7,426 bases of DNA, from positions 1 through 7,426 of the forward strand of contig JAGZJZ010000116.1 of the NCBI GenBank assembly GCA_018365455.1. Direction: 5' to 3'. A program made the translations under genes and the position numbers. The notes under the pieces are model-generated. The model made no database searches and was not told the DNA's origin. It saw only the letters and a program-made list of their open reading frames with translations. Positions 6,371 to 7,426 of this stretch are shown piece by piece (position 1 is the first letter of the stretch; the number at the start of each line of letters is the position of its first letter). This DNA is from Clostridiales bacterium. GTDB lineage: Bacteria; Bacillota; Clostridia; Lachnospirales; Lachnospiraceae.

Positions 6371-6386
6371 AAGGAAGGTCTGAATT

Positions 6387-7277
6387 ATGTTTGGTGAATG
6401 CCATGCCCATATGCTGATGAATGGGTATAATTATAAGGAAGCAGTGAACTGCCATAGCCAGGGCGTATGTAAAGAGCTGGTTCACAACTATTTTCAGGAA
6501 TATGTAAGGCAGAATGTGACGTTTATCCGGGACGGTGGAGATGCCCTGGGTGTATCCCGGTATGCAAAAGATATTGCCGGTGAATATGGAGTGGATTTCC
6601 GTACCCCTGTTTTTGCTATTCATAAAAATGGACACTATGGCAGCATTGTAGGCAGGGGTTTTGATACCATGAAGGAATACCGGAAGCTGGTGGGAGAGGT
6701 GAAGGAATCCGGTGGAGATTTTATAAAGATAATGGTTTCGGGAATCGTGGATTTTAAGGAGCTGGGGGTGATTACCGGTACCTGCCTCAAGCTGGATGAA
6801 ATTAAGGAAATGATCCATATAGCCCATGAAGAGGGATTTGCAGTAATGGTACATGTCAATGGAAAACAGGCATTTCTGGATTCCGTGGAGAGTGGAGCGG
6901 ACAGCGTGGAACATGGAAATTATATTGACGCTGAATGTATTGACGCCCTTCTAGCAAATAAGACCGTGTGGGTTCCAACCCTGGTAACCATAAAAAATCT
7001 CTTGGGATCCGGCAGGTATGAGGATATCACGGTAAAAAAAATCTATGATCTGGCTGCGGCTAATGTAAAGTCCGCTTTTTCAAAAGGAGCTGTTCTGGCA
7101 CTGGGCAGTGATGCCGGCGCTTATAGGGTGCCTCATGGAACAGGGATCTGTGATGAGTATCAGGCTTTCATTGAAATACTGGATGTGGAAAAGCAGGAAG
7201 CTGACCGCCGTCTGGCACAGGGGGAGCAGCAAATCAGAATTAGGTTTCAAACAGGATTTAATGCTGCAACGCACTAA
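6387..7277 (+). CDS. Metal-dependent amidohydrolase (COG1228 imidazolonepropionase/prolidase-like)
   Basis: The 296-residue protein is a member of the amidohydrolase superfamily, whose enzymes hydrolyse C-N bonds with one or two metal ions in a TIM barrel. The ligands are all visible in order: the HxH pair (His6, His8), Lys114 in FIKIMVSG as the likely carboxylated bridging lysine, His156 in VMVHVNG, His176 in SVEHGN and Asp242 in LGSDAGA. The chain begins almost at the HxH motif, so the usual N-terminal beta-sandwich is absent. It also ends without the standard C-terminal ADLVVLD-type strand. This minimal-barrel form is, to my recollection, common in Clostridia. There is no signal peptide. 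AAGGAAGG (6371-6378) lies 8 bases before the ATG. The last residues (QTGFNAATH after the RIRF segment) are encoded next to or inside the beginning of repeat copy R and may not be native. The substrate is unknown; imidazolonepropionate, dipeptides or a xenobiotic amide are all possible. Confidence 0.88.
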   Translation: MFGECHAHMLMNGYNYKEAVNCHSQGVCKELVHNYFQEYVRQNVTFIRDGGDALGVSRYAKDIAGEYGVDFRTPVFAIHKNGHYGSIVGRGFDTMKEYRKLVGEVKESGGDFIKIMVSGIVDFKELGVITGTCLKLDEIKEMIHIAHEEGFAVMVHVNGKQAFLDSVESGADSVEHGNYIDAECIDALLANKTVWVPTLVTIKNLLGSGRYEDITVKKIYDLAAANVKSAFSKGAVLALGSDAGAYRVPHGTGICDEYQAFIEILDVEKQEADRRLAQGEQQIRIRFQTGFNAATH

Positions 7278-7280
7278 ATT

Positions 7281-7398
7281 TGGGTTTTGTTGATTAAATA
7301 CGCTTTGTAGATGTAGGTTGTGTACGGAAAGATGTGCGTGGGAAACTGGTATGGACTCCGTCAGCTGGCCGCAGAACTGGTATTTTCTAACCTTTCCG
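7281..7398 (+). repeat. Dispersed intergenic repeat, copy R (right member of the inverted pair)
   Basis: Blocks 7281-7331 and 7370-7397 match the complement of 67-117 and 1-27. CGGAAAG (7325-7331) pairs perfectly with CTTTCCG (7392-7398), enclosing 60 bases, so the element can form a hairpin. AACTGGTAT occurs twice (7344-7352 and 7375-7383). Weaker similarity to copy L extends leftwards to about 7260, into the amidohydrolase 3' end. No transposase or coding potential is seen. The last 28 bases (7399-7426) are not matched because copy L is cut by the window edge. Confidence 0.75.
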
Positions 7399-7426
7399 AA
7401 GCGCTTTTTGGCGGCACGCGGGCATT

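Noticed and set aside
6306..6914. A 202-codon minus-strand open frame over the terminator and amidohydrolase
   Set aside because: It runs through a terminator hairpin and opposite well-conserved amidohydrolase motifs; no ribosome binding site or recognisable protein features.
7348..7360. A 13-base near-match (CGGAGTCC-ATACC) between the centre of copy R, read on the minus strand, and the tandem array at 6229-6242
   Set aside because: It is short and needs one gap; without more copies it cannot be told from chance.
1..7426. Composite transposon or insertion sequence bounded by the end repeats
   Set aside because: No transposase or integrase remnant is encoded, the copies differ by more than 10%, and their centres are unrelated; the five genes look like core chromosomal functions.

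Overview
The window looks like chromosomal DNA from an anaerobic, moderately low-GC Firmicute, most likely a gut Clostridium relative such as a member of the Lachnospiraceae. This is inferred from the strong AGGAGG-type ribosome binding sites, the oxygen-sensitive class III ribonucleotide reductase, a C_GCAxxG_C_C redox protein and the style of the proteins. No species is claimed. All five genes lie on the + strand.

Layout. Positions 1-117 hold one copy of a non-coding repeat (copy L). After an A/T-rich leader comes a cytoplasmic family 31 glycoside hydrolase (312-2753). A 138-base regulatory gap with promoter-like boxes and an unusual inverted repeat leads to anaerobic ribonucleoside-triphosphate reductase nrdD (2892-5027). 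NrdD is followed, 16 and 10 bases apart, by a C_GCAxxG_C_C family protein (5044-5451) and the tRNA t6A dehydratase tcdA (5462-6181). These three look like one operon. A 205-base gap then holds a GC-rich, degenerate tandem repeat array (6213-6316) and a good intrinsic terminator (6330-6360). A metal-dependent amidohydrolase follows (6387-7277). The window closes with a second copy of the end repeat, in opposite orientation (copy R, 7281-7398).

How the parts relate. The nrdD operon combines anaerobic dNTP supply with a cysteine-rich, presumably redox protein and a tRNA modification enzyme. The activase gene nrdG, which usually sits directly after nrdD, is absent from the window. The hydrolase and the amidohydrolase look like separate housekeeping or catabolic functions; no transporter or regulator gene is present to give their substrates.

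The signals not explained by genes are: (i) the inverted pair of about 120-base repeats bracketing all five genes, each able to fold on itself; (ii) an inverted repeat whose 3' arm is the nrdD ribosome binding site, with promoter-like boxes arranged so that only a longer transcript would contain both arms; and (iii) the tandem GC-rich array followed by a terminator that lies almost against the amidohydrolase ribosome binding site. I found no clear new defence or mobile system.
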